Positions 55,263 to 63,332 of a stretch of DNA of 64,000 nucleotides are shown piece by piece (within the stretch, counting starts at the first letter, position 1; each line of letters starts with the position of its first letter). The DNA comes from Tunturiibacter empetritectus (GTDB lineage: Bacteria; Acidobacteriota; Terriglobia; Terriglobales; Acidobacteriaceae), in contig NZ_JACCCU010000001.1 of assembly GCF_013410875.1 (NCBI RefSeq), positions 2,418,001-2,482,000 of the forward strand, written 5' to 3'. A model generated the notes under the pieces. The model was not told the origin of the DNA, made no database searches, and was given only the letters and a program-made list of their open reading frames with translations. Position numbers and translations under genes: made by a program.

Positions 55263-55937
55263 ATGCCCCGTATCAACTTTCAACAGCAATTGGTCGCTCT
55301 CAAAGACAAACTTCTCGCCATGGCTGCGCTCTCGCAACAGGCTCTTTCGTTGTCGCTGGAAGCTTATCTTACCGGAGATATGAGCCTCTGCGACCACGTA
55401 AAGGAGATTGAAGCTGCGATCAACGCGGCGGAACGTGACGTAGATGAGATGGCGTACGACCTGCTGGCCAAAGAGCAGCCTATGGCTATCGATCTTCGTT
55501 TCATTCTGTCCGTGATCAAGATCAATGGCGATCTGGAGCGCATTGGGGACCAAGCGACGAACATCGCTTCGCGGACGCAGTATCTACAGGATTCTCCGAA
55601 GATCTCGCTGCCGATCGATATCCCGGATATGGGCGAGAAGGTTGGGGTGATGATCCGCAGGGCGATTCAGTCTTTGCTGGAGGCGGATGCGAAGCTGGCG
55701 GAGTCCGTACTTGCTATGGACGATGAGATCGACGATATGAACCGCGATGTGCAGAATGAGTTGATCGAGGTGATGCAACAGCATCCGGTGGTAAGCGGAC
55801 AGGCGTTGAATGCGATCATCATCTCGCGGAACCTGGAGCGGGCGGCCGACCACGCTACCAACATCGCCGAAGATGTAATCTTCTGGGTTCGCGGCTCGGA
55901 TGTTCGGCATAAGCTCTCACTTGCAGAAGCGGATTGA
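55263..55937 (+). CDS. phoU: PhoU phosphate-signalling accessory protein
   Basis: About 224 residues forming two three-helix bundles. The repeated metal-binding PhoU motif appears twice: 'DLRFILSVIKINGDLERIGDQATNIA' and 'ALNAIIISRNLERAADHATNIAED'. It normally represses the Pho regulon through PstB and PhoR. No pst or phoBR gene lies in the window, so it is detached from its usual operon here. There is no clear terminator before the next transcription unit. Confidence 0.95.
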   Translation: MPRINFQQQLVALKDKLLAMAALSQQALSLSLEAYLTGDMSLCDHVKEIEAAINAAERDVDEMAYDLLAKEQPMAIDLRFILSVIKINGDLERIGDQATNIASRTQYLQDSPKISLPIDIPDMGEKVGVMIRRAIQSLLEADAKLAESVLAMDDEIDDMNRDVQNELIEVMQQHPVVSGQALNAIIISRNLERAADHATNIAEDVIFWVRGSDVRHKLSLAEAD

Positions 55938-55967
55938 GTCATGAGTGCGCCGGCAAAGTGAGCAGCC

Positions 55968-55996
55968 TTGACGTGTGGTCCTGCGACAACTAATCT
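55968..55996 (+). promoter_or_regulatory. Sigma70-type promoter for the cysteine leader transcript
   Basis: A -35 TTGACG (55968-55973) and a -10 TAATCT (55991-55996) are separated by exactly 17 bases. The start of transcription would fall about 7-8 bases after the -10, at or next to the ATG at 56004, giving a leaderless mRNA. Confidence 0.6.
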
Positions 55997-56003
55997 TAGG
56001 GGT

Positions 56004-56102
56004 ATGGTGAGTTCGACTCAGCTTACATCAATGGCTTGTCGCACGTGTTGTCACAACTGCGTGCGCCGTCGCCTTTGCCTGAGTTGTAGACTTACCCGAT
56101 AA
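56004..56102 (+). CDS. Cysteine-rich leader peptide of the sulfite/nitrite reductase operon
   Basis: Short frame of 32 codons, too short for a normal gene call. From codon 10 it reads 'MACRTCCHNCVRRRLCLSC', six Cys codons within 18, interspersed with Arg. It stops at TAA 56100-56102, and a terminator-like hairpin follows 29 bases later. No Shine-Dalgarno is properly spaced, but the promoter position predicts a leaderless start at 56004. Polycysteine leaderless ORFs that attenuate sulfur-assimilation genes in response to cysteine are known from mycobacteria; this has the same logic. The alternative start is 56031. Inference: low cysteine stalls ribosomes and raises expression of the reductase genes. 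Confidence 0.65.
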   Translation: MVSSTQLTSMACRTCCHNCVRRRLCLSCRLTR

Positions 56103-56131
56103 GTCTCCTTTTTCTTAGCAAAGCCACCAGC

Positions 56132-56162
56132 GCCCACTGAATACGGTGGGCCTTCTTGTTTC
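56132..56162 (+). terminator. Attenuator-type hairpin between leader peptide and reductase gene
   Basis: GCCCAC-tgaatacg-GTGGGC followed by CTTCTTGTTT. The stem has only 6 bp and the T-run is interrupted, so it would be a moderate terminator, suitable for regulation by ribosome position on the leader. It lies 26 bases before the reductase ATG. Confidence 0.5.
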
Positions 56163-56187
56163 TGCCGCACACAAAAGGACACTCCTC

Positions 56188-57912
56188 ATGAGCAACTCAG
56201 CCTCTCCTGTTATTAAAGAGACCAAAGCACAAAAGTCCGAACGTTTGAAGCTGGCGAAGAATCCGTGGGAGGCATGGGAGGAGGTTCGTCAGTTTGCCAA
56301 GGAGGGCCGCGAATCGGTTCTTCCGGAGTGGGCTGGCCTCTACTTCAAGTGGTGGGGGATCTATACCCAGGGCGATGGAGTGGGAGCCACCGGAGGTGTT
56401 GGTGGCGAGGGGAAAGCAACCGAGTACTTCATGATGCGTATTGGCCTGCCGAACGGGATTCTTACCAGCGCACAGTTGCGCGTCATTGCGGACGTTACAA
56501 AGAAGTATGCTCGCGATCTTGCTGATATTACGACGCGGCAAAATATACAGCTCCACTGGCTGACCATCGAGGCGTTGCCTGAGGTGGTAGATGCGCTCAC
56601 TGCGGTAGGGCTCAGCCCAAAGGGTGCGTGCGGTGATGTTGTTCGCAACGTGACGGGCTGCCCGCTGGCTGGAATCGATGGACACGAGCTTATCGATGCT
56701 TCGCCTCTAGCTGTAGAGATTGCGCACAAACTCACGGCCAATCCCGAGTTCTATAATCTGCCGCGCAAGTTCAAGATCTCTGTCACTGGCTGCCCGCTGT
56801 GGTGCTCGTACCCGGAGATCAACGATGTTGCGTTGACCGCGATCAAGCGCACGATTGACGGCAAGGAAGAGGTTGGCTATACGTTGCGGGTGGGCGGCGG
56901 CCTGTCGACCGAGCCTCATCTCGCGGTGCGTATTCCTGCGTTCATCCGGCAGGATCAGGCGTATGCTGCTGTGCATGCCACGGCGGAGATCTTTCGTGAA
57001 CAACAGGAGTTACGCGAGAACCGCACTCGCGCTCGCATCAAGTATCTTTTTATGAGGCATGGCTGGACCGCAGAGTCTTTTCTGGAGGCATTAGAAGGCA
57101 GACTGGGTTACAAACTGGATCCTAGCCCGGTCACCGAAGATGTGATTCCCGATGATGTTTATCGTGATCATATCGGCGTAGCGCCGCAGCGTCAGGCAGG
57201 TTTGTCGTCAGTGGGAGCCAGCGTGCTGCGTGGCCGCATCTCGGGCGAGCAACTCCATCAACTGGCTGACCTGGCTGAGCGGTATGGAAGCGGAGAACTT
57301 CGCACGACGATTATGCAGAATATTCTCATCGTCAATGTGCCGAACGAGAAGACGGCCGATCTGGTATTGGCGCTGAATGGAATGGAGCTGCACGTGGATG
57401 TTTCTGCCTTCTGGCGGGGAGCGATCGCGTGTACCGGCACGGAGTTTTGCAAGCTGGCGATTGCGGAGACGAAGGGCTTTTCGAAGTGGCTGGTCAGTGA
57501 GATGGAAGAACGCCTGCCGGGCTTCGACCAGCAGATCAAGCTTCACGTCACAGGCTGCACCAACAGTTGTGGACAGCACTGGATCGCTGACATTGGGCTT
57601 GAGGGCAAGAAGATCAAGAAGGATGGGAAGTCGGTGGACGCCTTCTATTTTTGCGTGGGAGGAGCGGTGGGTAAGTTTGCTCGGACGGCTCGACCATTGG
57701 GCTATCGCGCTGCGGCGGACGATGTTCCGGATGCGATTGAGCGGTTGTTGCGCGGGTATCTTGACGCTCGTGAGCCGGACGAAGATCTGCGAGCTTACTT
57801 TGCCCGGACTGATGACGATAGCCTGCGAGCCCAGCTTGCGGGTACGGTGATCGATCCTGTGGAGCGCGATGCTCCGCCGGTTGGTGCCGGCCGCTACGTG
57901 CCGGGAGAGTAA
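56188..57912 (+). CDS. Siroheme-[4Fe-4S] sulfite/nitrite reductase (ferredoxin type)
   Basis: About 574 residues with the twofold-repeated reductase fold. The cluster/siroheme ligands are the cysteines of 'CTGTEFCKLA' (C-x5-C) and 'TGCTNSCGQHW' (C-x3-C). 'TTRQNIQLHWLT' and 'RNVTGCPLAGID' are conserved substrate-side motifs. Six-electron reduction of sulfite to sulfide or nitrite to ammonia cannot be told apart by eye; the cysteine-rich leader and siroheme genes favour sulfite. The start at 56188 follows AAAAGGAC; the upstream GTG at 56146 lies inside the attenuator hairpin and is unlikely. It is the first gene of a three-gene operon. Confidence 0.93.
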   Translation: MSNSASPVIKETKAQKSERLKLAKNPWEAWEEVRQFAKEGRESVLPEWAGLYFKWWGIYTQGDGVGATGGVGGEGKATEYFMMRIGLPNGILTSAQLRVIADVTKKYARDLADITTRQNIQLHWLTIEALPEVVDALTAVGLSPKGACGDVVRNVTGCPLAGIDGHELIDASPLAVEIAHKLTANPEFYNLPRKFKISVTGCPLWCSYPEINDVALTAIKRTIDGKEEVGYTLRVGGGLSTEPHLAVRIPAFIRQDQAYAAVHATAEIFREQQELRENRTRARIKYLFMRHGWTAESFLEALEGRLGYKLDPSPVTEDVIPDDVYRDHIGVAPQRQAGLSSVGASVLRGRISGEQLHQLADLAERYGSGELRTTIMQNILIVNVPNEKTADLVLALNGMELHVDVSAFWRGAIACTGTEFCKLAIAETKGFSKWLVSEMEERLPGFDQQIKLHVTGCTNSCGQHWIADIGLEGKKIKKDGKSVDAFYFCVGGAVGKFARTARPLGYRAAADDVPDAIERLLRGYLDAREPDEDLRAYFARTDDDSLRAQLAGTVIDPVERDAPPVGAGRYVPGE

Positions 57913-57921
57913 CCTAGTTTC

Positions 57922-58563
57922 ATGGACCTTTTCCCTATCTTTCTAAAGATTGCCGGCCGGCCATGCATCGTAGTTGGGGCCGGAAATCTAGCTGAAGCGA
58001 AGATCGACTCACTGCTGGCGGCTCACGCAAAGGTGACGGTGATTGCTCCGGAAGCCCGCCCTCGCGTGGTCGAGATGGCGGCGGCGGGCGAGCTCGAATG
58101 GCTGCGCCGGAAGTACGTCGAAGGCGATTTGCTGGGGCAGTTCCTTGTGGTCGCGGCAACCGACAATCCTGTGGTAAATCGAGCTGTCTTCCGGGAGGCG
58201 ACCGAGAAGAATCTCCTCTGCAATGCGGTGGACGACCCACCGTTCTGCGATTTTTACTTTCCTTCTGTGGTGCGGCGTGGAGATCTGCAGATTGCTATTT
58301 CAACCGCAGGGGCTAGCCCGGCGTTGGCCCAGAGGCTGCGCAAAGAGATCAATTCGCAACTGCCGCTGGACGTCGGCGACTGGCTGACTAACCTGGGTAA
58401 TCTGCGACGTGAGGTAACTCAGATAGAACCGCTGAATGAAGAGCGAAAGTGGCTGCTTCACCAACTCGCTCAGCGTGAGGTATGCGGCTACGAGGCGTGC
58501 CCGTCTCGCCTGCTTGCCCGCGAGCATGCTTTGACGAATCCATTACCCGAGAAGAAATCGTGA
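57922..58563 (+). CDS. Precorrin-2 dehydrogenase / sirohydrochlorin ferrochelatase
   Basis: About 213 residues, homologous to the N-terminal half of CysG and to Met8/SirC. NAD-binding loop 'CIVVGAGNLAEAKIDSLL' (about 15-32), 'VAATDNPVVNRAV', 'NAVDDPPFCDFYFPSVV' and 'IAISTAGASPALAQRLR' are diagnostic. It oxidises precorrin-2 to sirohydrochlorin and may insert iron to give siroheme, the cofactor of the upstream reductase. It starts nine bases after the reductase stop and overlaps the next gene by four bases. Confidence 0.93.
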   Translation: MDLFPIFLKIAGRPCIVVGAGNLAEAKIDSLLAAHAKVTVIAPEARPRVVEMAAAGELEWLRRKYVEGDLLGQFLVVAATDNPVVNRAVFREATEKNLLCNAVDDPPFCDFYFPSVVRRGDLQIAISTAGASPALAQRLRKEINSQLPLDVGDWLTNLGNLRREVTQIEPLNEERKWLLHQLAQREVCGYEACPSRLLAREHALTNPLPEKKS

Positions 58564-59288
58564 ACTCTGCTGCTCAGCCTGGAACCGTCTACTTAGCAGG
58601 TGCAGGACCGGGTGACCCGAACCTGCTTACCCTTCGGGTCCTTCGGCTACTTGAAACAGCAGATCTGATTCTGCCTGATGATCTGGTTTCTGCTGAGATA
58701 CTATCGCTGGCCCATGGGGGGGCGGAGATTATCCCGGTTGGGAAGCGGTGTGGGCAGCCGCGTATTACGCAGGCGGAGATTCACGTTCTTATGCTGGAGG
58801 CGGCGCAGGCGGGCCGATCCGTGCTGCGGCTGAAGTCCGGCGATCCGTTGATCTTCGGGCGGGCGGGCGAAGAGATCGGCGCACTGCGTGGGGCGAAGAT
58901 TCCGTTCGAGATCGTCCCCGGCATTACGACTGCGTTTGCGGCGGCCGCAAGATTGAGAACGCCGCTGACCGATCGCAGCGCAGCTTCAAAGCTGATTCTT
59001 GCTACGGCGCACCATGCGGCGGAGAAGCTAGAGCTGACCCCAAAATGGACGGGAGCTCTGCCGGAGAACGCTACGCTGGTGATCTATATGCCGGGACGCA
59101 GATTTCGCGCCCTGGCAGAAGACCTTATCTCCTCTGGGATCGCGGGCGAGACGCCGTGTGTTGCGATCAGCAAGGTAACCGCGGCGGATGAACATGTTTA
59201 CAGTACGACGCTCGCCCAGCTGGATGACGACGCTGTTGGTCCTGCACCCGTGGTCCTGCTGATCGGCGACGCTATTCAGGTGCTGTAG
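58560..59288 (+). CDS. cobA: Uroporphyrinogen-III C-methyltransferase
   Basis: About 242 residues. SAM-binding loop 'YLAGAGPGDPNLLTLR', 'ADLILPDDLVS', 'VLRLKSGDPLIFGRAGEE' and 'FEIVPGITTAFAAAA' are the SUMT signatures. 'LVIYMPG' replaces the common 'LV-x-YMG'. It methylates uroporphyrinogen III twice to precorrin-2. The start is GTG at 58560, overlapping the stop of the preceding gene (GTGA); a longer frame from 58482 overlaps that gene and lacks similarity. Confidence 0.94.
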   Translation: MNSAAQPGTVYLAGAGPGDPNLLTLRVLRLLETADLILPDDLVSAEILSLAHGGAEIIPVGKRCGQPRITQAEIHVLMLEAAQAGRSVLRLKSGDPLIFGRAGEEIGALRGAKIPFEIVPGITTAFAAAARLRTPLTDRSAASKLILATAHHAAEKLELTPKWTGALPENATLVIYMPGRRFRALAEDLISSGIAGETPCVAISKVTAADEHVYSTTLAQLDDDAVGPAPVVLLIGDAIQVL

Positions 59289-59309
59289 CAGGTACGAGGG
59301 AGCTAAAGT

Positions 59310-60164
59310 CTAGGCTTTGAATCTGCGACGAATTGCGCCAGCTGCACCGATTACTCCGGTAAGGACGAGGACGTAGCTGGAAGGCTCTGGAACAACCGGG
59401 ATCGGTGTGCCGGGGCCAGTGGGGGTGCCAGGACCAGTAGGTGTGCCGGGGCCGGTCGGAGTACCAGGACCAGTGGGAGTGCCGGGTCCAGTCGGTGTAC
59501 CGGGGCCGGTCGGTGTGCCGGGGCCAGTGGGAGTGCCGGGTCCAGTCGGTGTACCGGGACCAACCGGTGTACCGGGGCCAGTCGGTAGACCGGGGCCGGT
59601 CGGTGCGCCAGGACCGCTGGGAGGTGCTGTAGCTCCCTTTCCTGGAGTGCTGGGAGGCAGCCAGCCGCCTCCGCCGAAGCCTGGCGTGTAGACGGGTGGG
59701 CCACCCAACGGAGTCTCAGGCGAGATCCCTCCATAGGAAGGAGGTGGTGGGACGTTGTTGGAGGCAACCATCTCACCGAGATCGGTGGGCAGTAGATCGA
59801 TACCGTCATTGAGGGAGCGGCCGGCGTGGAGAGTGGCGGGTGTCTCTTCCCCTACCAGCGGCCCATCGCTGCCCCCCTCGGGCAGTACACCACAAGCCAG
59901 GTTGATTCGGTGGAGCGTCTGCGGACGCGTCATATGCGGGGCCGGTGCGACAGCGGGAATCAGCTTTGGTCGAGGCTTTAGCTTGCCTTGAGCATAGAGC
60001 TTGGCGCGGCGCTTTGCGGCAGCGATGCGCTGGATCTGGCGGGAGTGCGCCAACTCTTGACGATAGGCGACAAACCAACGCTCACAGTCGGTCGATGCGC
60101 TAACGCACGAGGCAGAGACACCAACAAAGATCACCAGAAGCAAAAGGTAGGCAAAGCGACGCAT
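59310..60164 (-). CDS. PEP-CTERM surface protein with Gly-Thr-Pro repeats
   Basis: About 284 residues. Signal peptide about 1-23 ('[20 protein letters not shown]'), a basic region, then a Pro/Gly-rich region with about 12 hexapeptide units (GPGTPT and variants). The C-terminus is a PEP-CTERM sorting signal: 'VPEPSS', a hydrophobic segment, then 'RRRFKA'. An exosortase would cleave it and attach or release it at the surface; no exosortase gene lies in the window. The repeats look like a flexible stalk or spacer. The gene is convergent with the siroheme operon. Confidence 0.85.
   Translation of the reverse strand: MRRFAYLLLLVIFVGVSASCVSASTDCERWFVAYRQELAHSRQIQRIAAAKRRAKLYAQGKLKPRPKLIPAVAPAPHMTRPQTLHRINLACGVLPEGGSDGPLVGEETPATLHAGRSLNDGIDLLPTDLGEMVASNNVPPPPSYGGISPETPLGGPPVYTPGFGGGGWLPPSTPGKGATAPPSGPGAPTGPGLPTGPGTPVGPGTPTGPGTPTGPGTPTGPGTPTGPGTPTGPGTPTGPGTPTGPGTPTGPGTPIPVVPEPSSYVLVLTGVIGAAGAIRRRFKA
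59407..59622. repeat. Tandem 18-bp repeat, about 12 units, within the PEP-CTERM gene
   Basis: Units of the form GTGCCGGGGCCAGTGGGA repeat in register with the hexapeptide of the encoded protein. Units differ at one to four positions, so the array is not freshly expanded, but its copy number could vary between strains. Confidence 0.9.
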
Positions 60165-60662
60165 AAATCACCCTAGAAAGTTCTCGTTCTTCCAAATAAC
60201 AGCTTGCTGAACGAACGTTATTGCTAATGCAATCAGTGGACCAAATGAAAGGCACGTTCAACCATGCTGGAAGTTGCAGTATTCGAGCCAAATCTTTGCA
60301 CAGTTGGGAATATATTACCCTGTAGTAGCGAATTGTTTTCTCTTTTTCTCTCTTTTTTGTTTGCGCAATGGGAAACTCTGTTGAAATTAGCACTCTTTCC
60401 CTGCCTACAAAGCTGGCGTAGTTGCCCTAGGCTACCAGTTGGCTTTGGCGCGACGAAGAGGAACAGGCCGGGCCAGCGCTACGCAAATCATTGCAAGCCG
60501 ACGACCAAAATTGACGTACGGCACAACAATTTGACGCGCAGCACAACATTTTCTCCCGTTTTGCGTTCTTATAGATCAGGATGTCAGGTCCCTCAAAGAG
60601 ATCTGAATCCCGCACAGTCACTGACGCCTGACGGCGTACTGGGCTTTGCTTAGGAGATTGAA
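60165..60662. other. Intergenic region with tandem 20-bp direct repeat
   Basis: This is a 500-base gap between the PEP-CTERM gene (transcribed away) and the Gly/Tyr-rich gene. The only structure I see is the direct repeat at 60511-60548. No gene is supported. Confidence 0.4.
60511..60548 (+). promoter_or_regulatory. Two direct 18-mers at 20-bp spacing
   Basis: TTGACGtaCgGCACAACA (60511-60528) and TTGACGcgCaGCACAACA (60531-60548) share 15 of 18 bases and lie exactly two helical turns apart. They sit about 115 bases upstream of the next gene, as expected for a tandem activator site. Confidence 0.4.
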
Positions 60663-61196
60663 ATGCGCTATCTACGCTACCTCGCTCTGCTCGCTTTGTT
60701 GATCGTTCCCGCAGCGGCTTACTCCCATGCCCAGGTTTCGGTCGGTGTCGGTATCGGTGGCCCCGTTTACGGTGGCTACGGCTACGGGGCTCCGGTCTGC
60801 TCCTACGGGTACTACGGCTACGCTCCTTACGCCTGCGCTCCTTACGGCTACTACGGCCCGTCATGGTTTAGCGGCGGACTCTTTATCGGTGCAGGGCCTT
60901 GGTATCGCGGCGGCTACTATGGCTACCGCGGTGGTTGGGGCTATCGCGGCGGCTACGGCTACCGTGGCGGTGTTGGATACCGTGGAGGCTATGGCGGCGG
61001 ATACCGTGGTGGTTATGGCGGTGGATACCGTGGTGGTTATGGCGGTGGATACCGTGGCGGATATGGCGGCGGCTATCGTGGAGCGTCCGGTGGCGGTGGA
61101 TTCCATGGCGGCGGCGGTGGAGGTTTCCACGGCGGTGGTGGCGGTGGAGGTTTCCACGGCGGTGGTGGCGGTCACGGTGGTGGTGGACACCGATAA
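60663..61196 (+). CDS. Secreted Gly/Tyr/Arg-rich repeat protein
   Basis: About 177 residues. Signal peptide about 1-23 ('LLALLIVPAAAYSHA'). A middle part rich in Gly and Tyr ('GYGYGAPVCSYGYYGYAPY') with two Cys is followed by GGYRGGYG repeats and finally GGGGFHGGGG repeats rich in His. The composition suggests an intrinsically disordered envelope protein that could bind metal or polysaccharide; no family is recognised. Start supported by AGGAGA upstream; a strong terminator follows. Confidence 0.8.
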   Translation: MRYLRYLALLALLIVPAAAYSHAQVSVGVGIGGPVYGGYGYGAPVCSYGYYGYAPYACAPYGYYGPSWFSGGLFIGAGPWYRGGYYGYRGGWGYRGGYGYRGGVGYRGGYGGGYRGGYGGGYRGGYGGGYRGGYGGGYRGASGGGGFHGGGGGGFHGGGGGGGFHGGGGGHGGGGHR

Positions 61197-61215
61197 CAGG
61201 CAATTGACATCGTAA

Positions 61216-61258
61216 AAGAACGGCTGCGGGCTATATAGTCCCGCAGCCGTTCTTCTTT
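61216..61258 (+). terminator. Intrinsic terminator
   Basis: A 15-bp stem (61216-61230 with 61240-61254) around CTATATAGT, with TTCTTCTTTT at its 3' side, lies 20 bases after the Gly/Tyr-rich gene. Confidence 0.85.
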
Positions 61259-61328
61259 TAATCAGTTGCTGTTATAAGTGCGATGCTCTCGGATTACTTC
61301 TCGGCTATTTCGAGCTTTCCTTACGGTT

Positions 61329-62096
61329 TCAGCCCAGGCGGCCTTCGGCCTGTTTGGTGGCTTCGTAGATCTGATCGAAGGATTCGACGGCGTAGAGTAC
61401 AGGCTGCATCTCGCTGGTCTGGAACTCCTGGTCGAGTACGGCGTCGAGGTTGAAGTCTTTGACCTCGCATCCTCCAGCGAGGACCCGGGTGCACTCGCCG
61501 TGGGAGGAGATGAGGCCGCTGCCGTAGACCTTGATCTCCCCGTTCTGGCGGATGAGGCCGAATTCGACGGTGAACCAGAAGAGGCGGCCCATGCGCTCGA
61601 GGGCCTGGGGGTCGGTGAGGCGGGCGCAGATCTTTCCGTAGCTTTCGAGGAAGTCGGCGAAGACAGGGTGGGCGTGCATGGGGACGTGGCCGAAGACATC
61701 GTGGAAGATGTCGGGCTCGGGCGTGTACTCCATGGAGTCGCGCGAGCGGAGCCAGGTGGTGGTGGGGAACATGCGGGCGGCGAGCATCTCGAAGAAGGCA
61801 TCGGCGGGGAGGAAGCCGCTAACTGGAGTGGACTGCCAGCCGGTGCGGGGCTGGAGGAGCGCACTGACCTCGGTGAGGTTGGGCAACTGGTCCTCGCGGA
61901 GGCCGATCTGCTGGAAGCCATCGAGATACTCTTTGCAGGCGTGCTCACGAAGCTGAGGCATGCGGCGGGTTACGAGTTCGCTCCAGATGGCGTGCTGCTC
62001 GGGAGTGTAGTCCGCCCAGGTCTGTTCGATGAGGTACGGCGCGGCCACATTCAGCTTGCCCTGTGCCAGATTGAGGGTTGAGGTTGCGATTCCCAT
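61329..62096 (-). CDS. phhA: Phenylalanine 4-monooxygenase
   Basis: About 255 residues, the usual length of bacterial, regulatory-domain-free phenylalanine hydroxylases. The iron ligands are the two His of 'DIFHDVFGHVPMH' and the Glu of 'WFTVEFGLI'. 'TWLRSRDSMEYTPEPD' and 'YGSGLISSHGE' are conserved. It converts phenylalanine to tyrosine using tetrahydropterin. The start is ATG at 62096. Its upstream region contains a palindrome and a repeated TAAAATACTT. Confidence 0.95.
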   Translation of the reverse strand: MGIATSTLNLAQGKLNVAAPYLIEQTWADYTPEQHAIWSELVTRRMPQLREHACKEYLDGFQQIGLREDQLPNLTEVSALLQPRTGWQSTPVSGFLPADAFFEMLAARMFPTTTWLRSRDSMEYTPEPDIFHDVFGHVPMHAHPVFADFLESYGKICARLTDPQALERMGRLFWFTVEFGLIRQNGEIKVYGSGLISSHGECTRVLAGGCEVKDFNLDAVLDQEFQTSEMQPVLYAVESFDQIYEATKQAEGRLG

Positions 62097-62194
62097 GGGG
62101 TTCTCTATCGGCTCCTTGTGCCAGCAGAAGGATACATCTTTATGACTACGATTGTGTCAGTTCCCGCTGCTGGGGTACCCCCCAGGGGGTGGGG

Positions 62195-62214
62195 GTATTT
62201 TGCGCGTAAAATAC
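62195..62214. promoter_or_regulatory. Inverted repeat upstream of phhA
   Basis: GTATTTT-gcgcgt-AAAATAC has a perfect 7-bp arm and lies 99 bases upstream of the phhA start. The right arm, extended to TAAAATACTT, recurs at 62278-62287. A site for a regulator of aromatic amino-acid metabolism is possible. Confidence 0.3.
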
Positions 62215-62327
62215 TTGCTTTCAGTGGTTTACAGTGAGTGCCCCTCTGCAAAATATTCATTCTAAACAGGTTGCGGCTAAAATACTTTTTTTGAGTTAGT
62301 TAGCGCGTCCTCCATTGCATTCGATGA

Positions 62328-62355
62328 AAAAGCCCCGGTCGATGCCGGGGCTTTT
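62328..62355. terminator. Bidirectional intrinsic terminator
   Basis: AAAAGCCCCGG-tcgatg-CCGGGGCTTTT, an 11-bp perfect stem flanked by A and T runs. It lies about 190 bases downstream of the minus-strand secreted-protein gene. Confidence 0.75.
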
Positions 62356-62542
62356 GACAGCTTTAATAAGTATAGCCTGGGGAGGGAAACTAATACGCCA
62401 CTCGGATCTCTTTCCTTTTGTGTTAGTTATGCGTCTTTGTCGCTTGACAAGCCAATTTGCTGATGTTTACCCCAAATGGTGCCAAGTCCTAAGGAGAGAT
62501 CATCCTGAAGAGGATCATCCTGCAGTAAGAGGTGATCTCTCT

Positions 62543-63148
62543 TCACCATCTCTCGCTGGCTGGTTCCAGTTTACGAACGACGCCATGGATCGCCTGGTTT
62601 CCGAAGTGGTTCGTCGCAGGTCCTGTGAAGACCATTGTCATATTGGAATACGGGACCTCGGTTCCTCCGGTGATGCAGACTTGAAGCATCGAGCTAGGCG
62701 GAGTCGTCTCGAAGAGGGCACCGCTTCCGTTGCCGGTGATCATGCTGACTGTGCCGGTTACCTGAAAACCCCTTGTCGTGAAAGGTTTCGGGTATGCAGG
62801 GCAGCCGGTCATGTCCCAGGTAACTTTGGCGTGCGTCAACCGGATGTGGTGCGTGTGGGCATTCTGGCCTCCTTTGGTGGCATCCAGAACGTTGTTGGTG
62901 GTGCCGTAGTCGGACATGGTCATGTCTGCGGCGAAATCAGCGAGCTCGCCCCATTCGTGCAGATCAAGCGACCATTGCCCGTGCATCTCATACGGGCTGC
63001 CGGCGATTAGCGGATTCGCCGGCGTGTAGTCGTTGAGCAGACCTTTGAAGTGGAGCGGCCCGCGCTCCTGAGCGAGAGCACAGGTGCCTGCCACCAGGAG
63101 AAGAAGAGAGAGAACGCAGGCCGATGAAGGAAGGAATTTGCGTTTCAT
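62543..63148 (-). CDS. Secreted hypothetical protein
   Basis: About 201 residues. Signal peptide about 1-27 ('ACVLSLLLLVAGTCALAQ'). The mature part contains 'GSPYEMHGQWSLDLHEW', 'ADFAADMTMSDYG', 'HTHHIRLTHAKVTWD' and two Cys ('GCPAYP', 'QVCITGG') that could form a disulfide. I do not recognise a named family. The start at 63148 follows GGAG by seven bases; the frame runs further upstream without support. Confidence 0.75.
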   Translation of the reverse strand: MKRKFLPSSACVLSLLLLVAGTCALAQERGPLHFKGLLNDYTPANPLIAGSPYEMHGQWSLDLHEWGELADFAADMTMSDYGTTNNVLDATKGGQNAHTHHIRLTHAKVTWDMTGCPAYPKPFTTRGFQVTGTVSMITGNGSGALFETTPPSSMLQVCITGGTEVPYSNMTMVFTGPATNHFGNQAIHGVVRKLEPASERW

Positions 63149-63332
63149 GAAAGACTCCAGTCTTTGAGATTGGCAACTTGCGCCTGAACTGGCTACACCT
63201 TCGGCCATGCAGAGACGGCGGGTCAACCCGCAAGAGACAGAACAACAGCTTGCGGTCAAATACCGCCTTTTACCGTGCCAATTCGACTGCGATAGAATGC
63301 CTGCGACAAGCTGGATTTCTCCGGAGATCGCC

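Larger units (their letters stand above)
62097..62542. other. Intergenic region upstream of phhA
   Basis: Contains GGGGTACCCC (62173-62182), the inverted repeat GTATTTT-gcgcgt-AAAATAC (62195-62214), a second TAAAATACTT at 62278-62287, the terminator at 62328-62355 and a short GATCATCCTG direct repeat near 62500-62522. No gene is supported. Confidence 0.45.

Noticed and set aside
59407..59622. CRISPR-like regular repeat array
   Set aside because: Units are contiguous, without unique spacers, and in frame with a coding repeat; no cas genes are present.
59407..59691. Collagen-like G-P-V-G-V-P frame on the plus strand
   Set aside because: Antisense to the PEP-CTERM repeat region; any GC-rich 18-bp repeat is open in several frames.
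62315..63010. 231-codon plus-strand frame
   Set aside because: Antisense to the secreted hypothetical protein and crossing a terminator hairpin.
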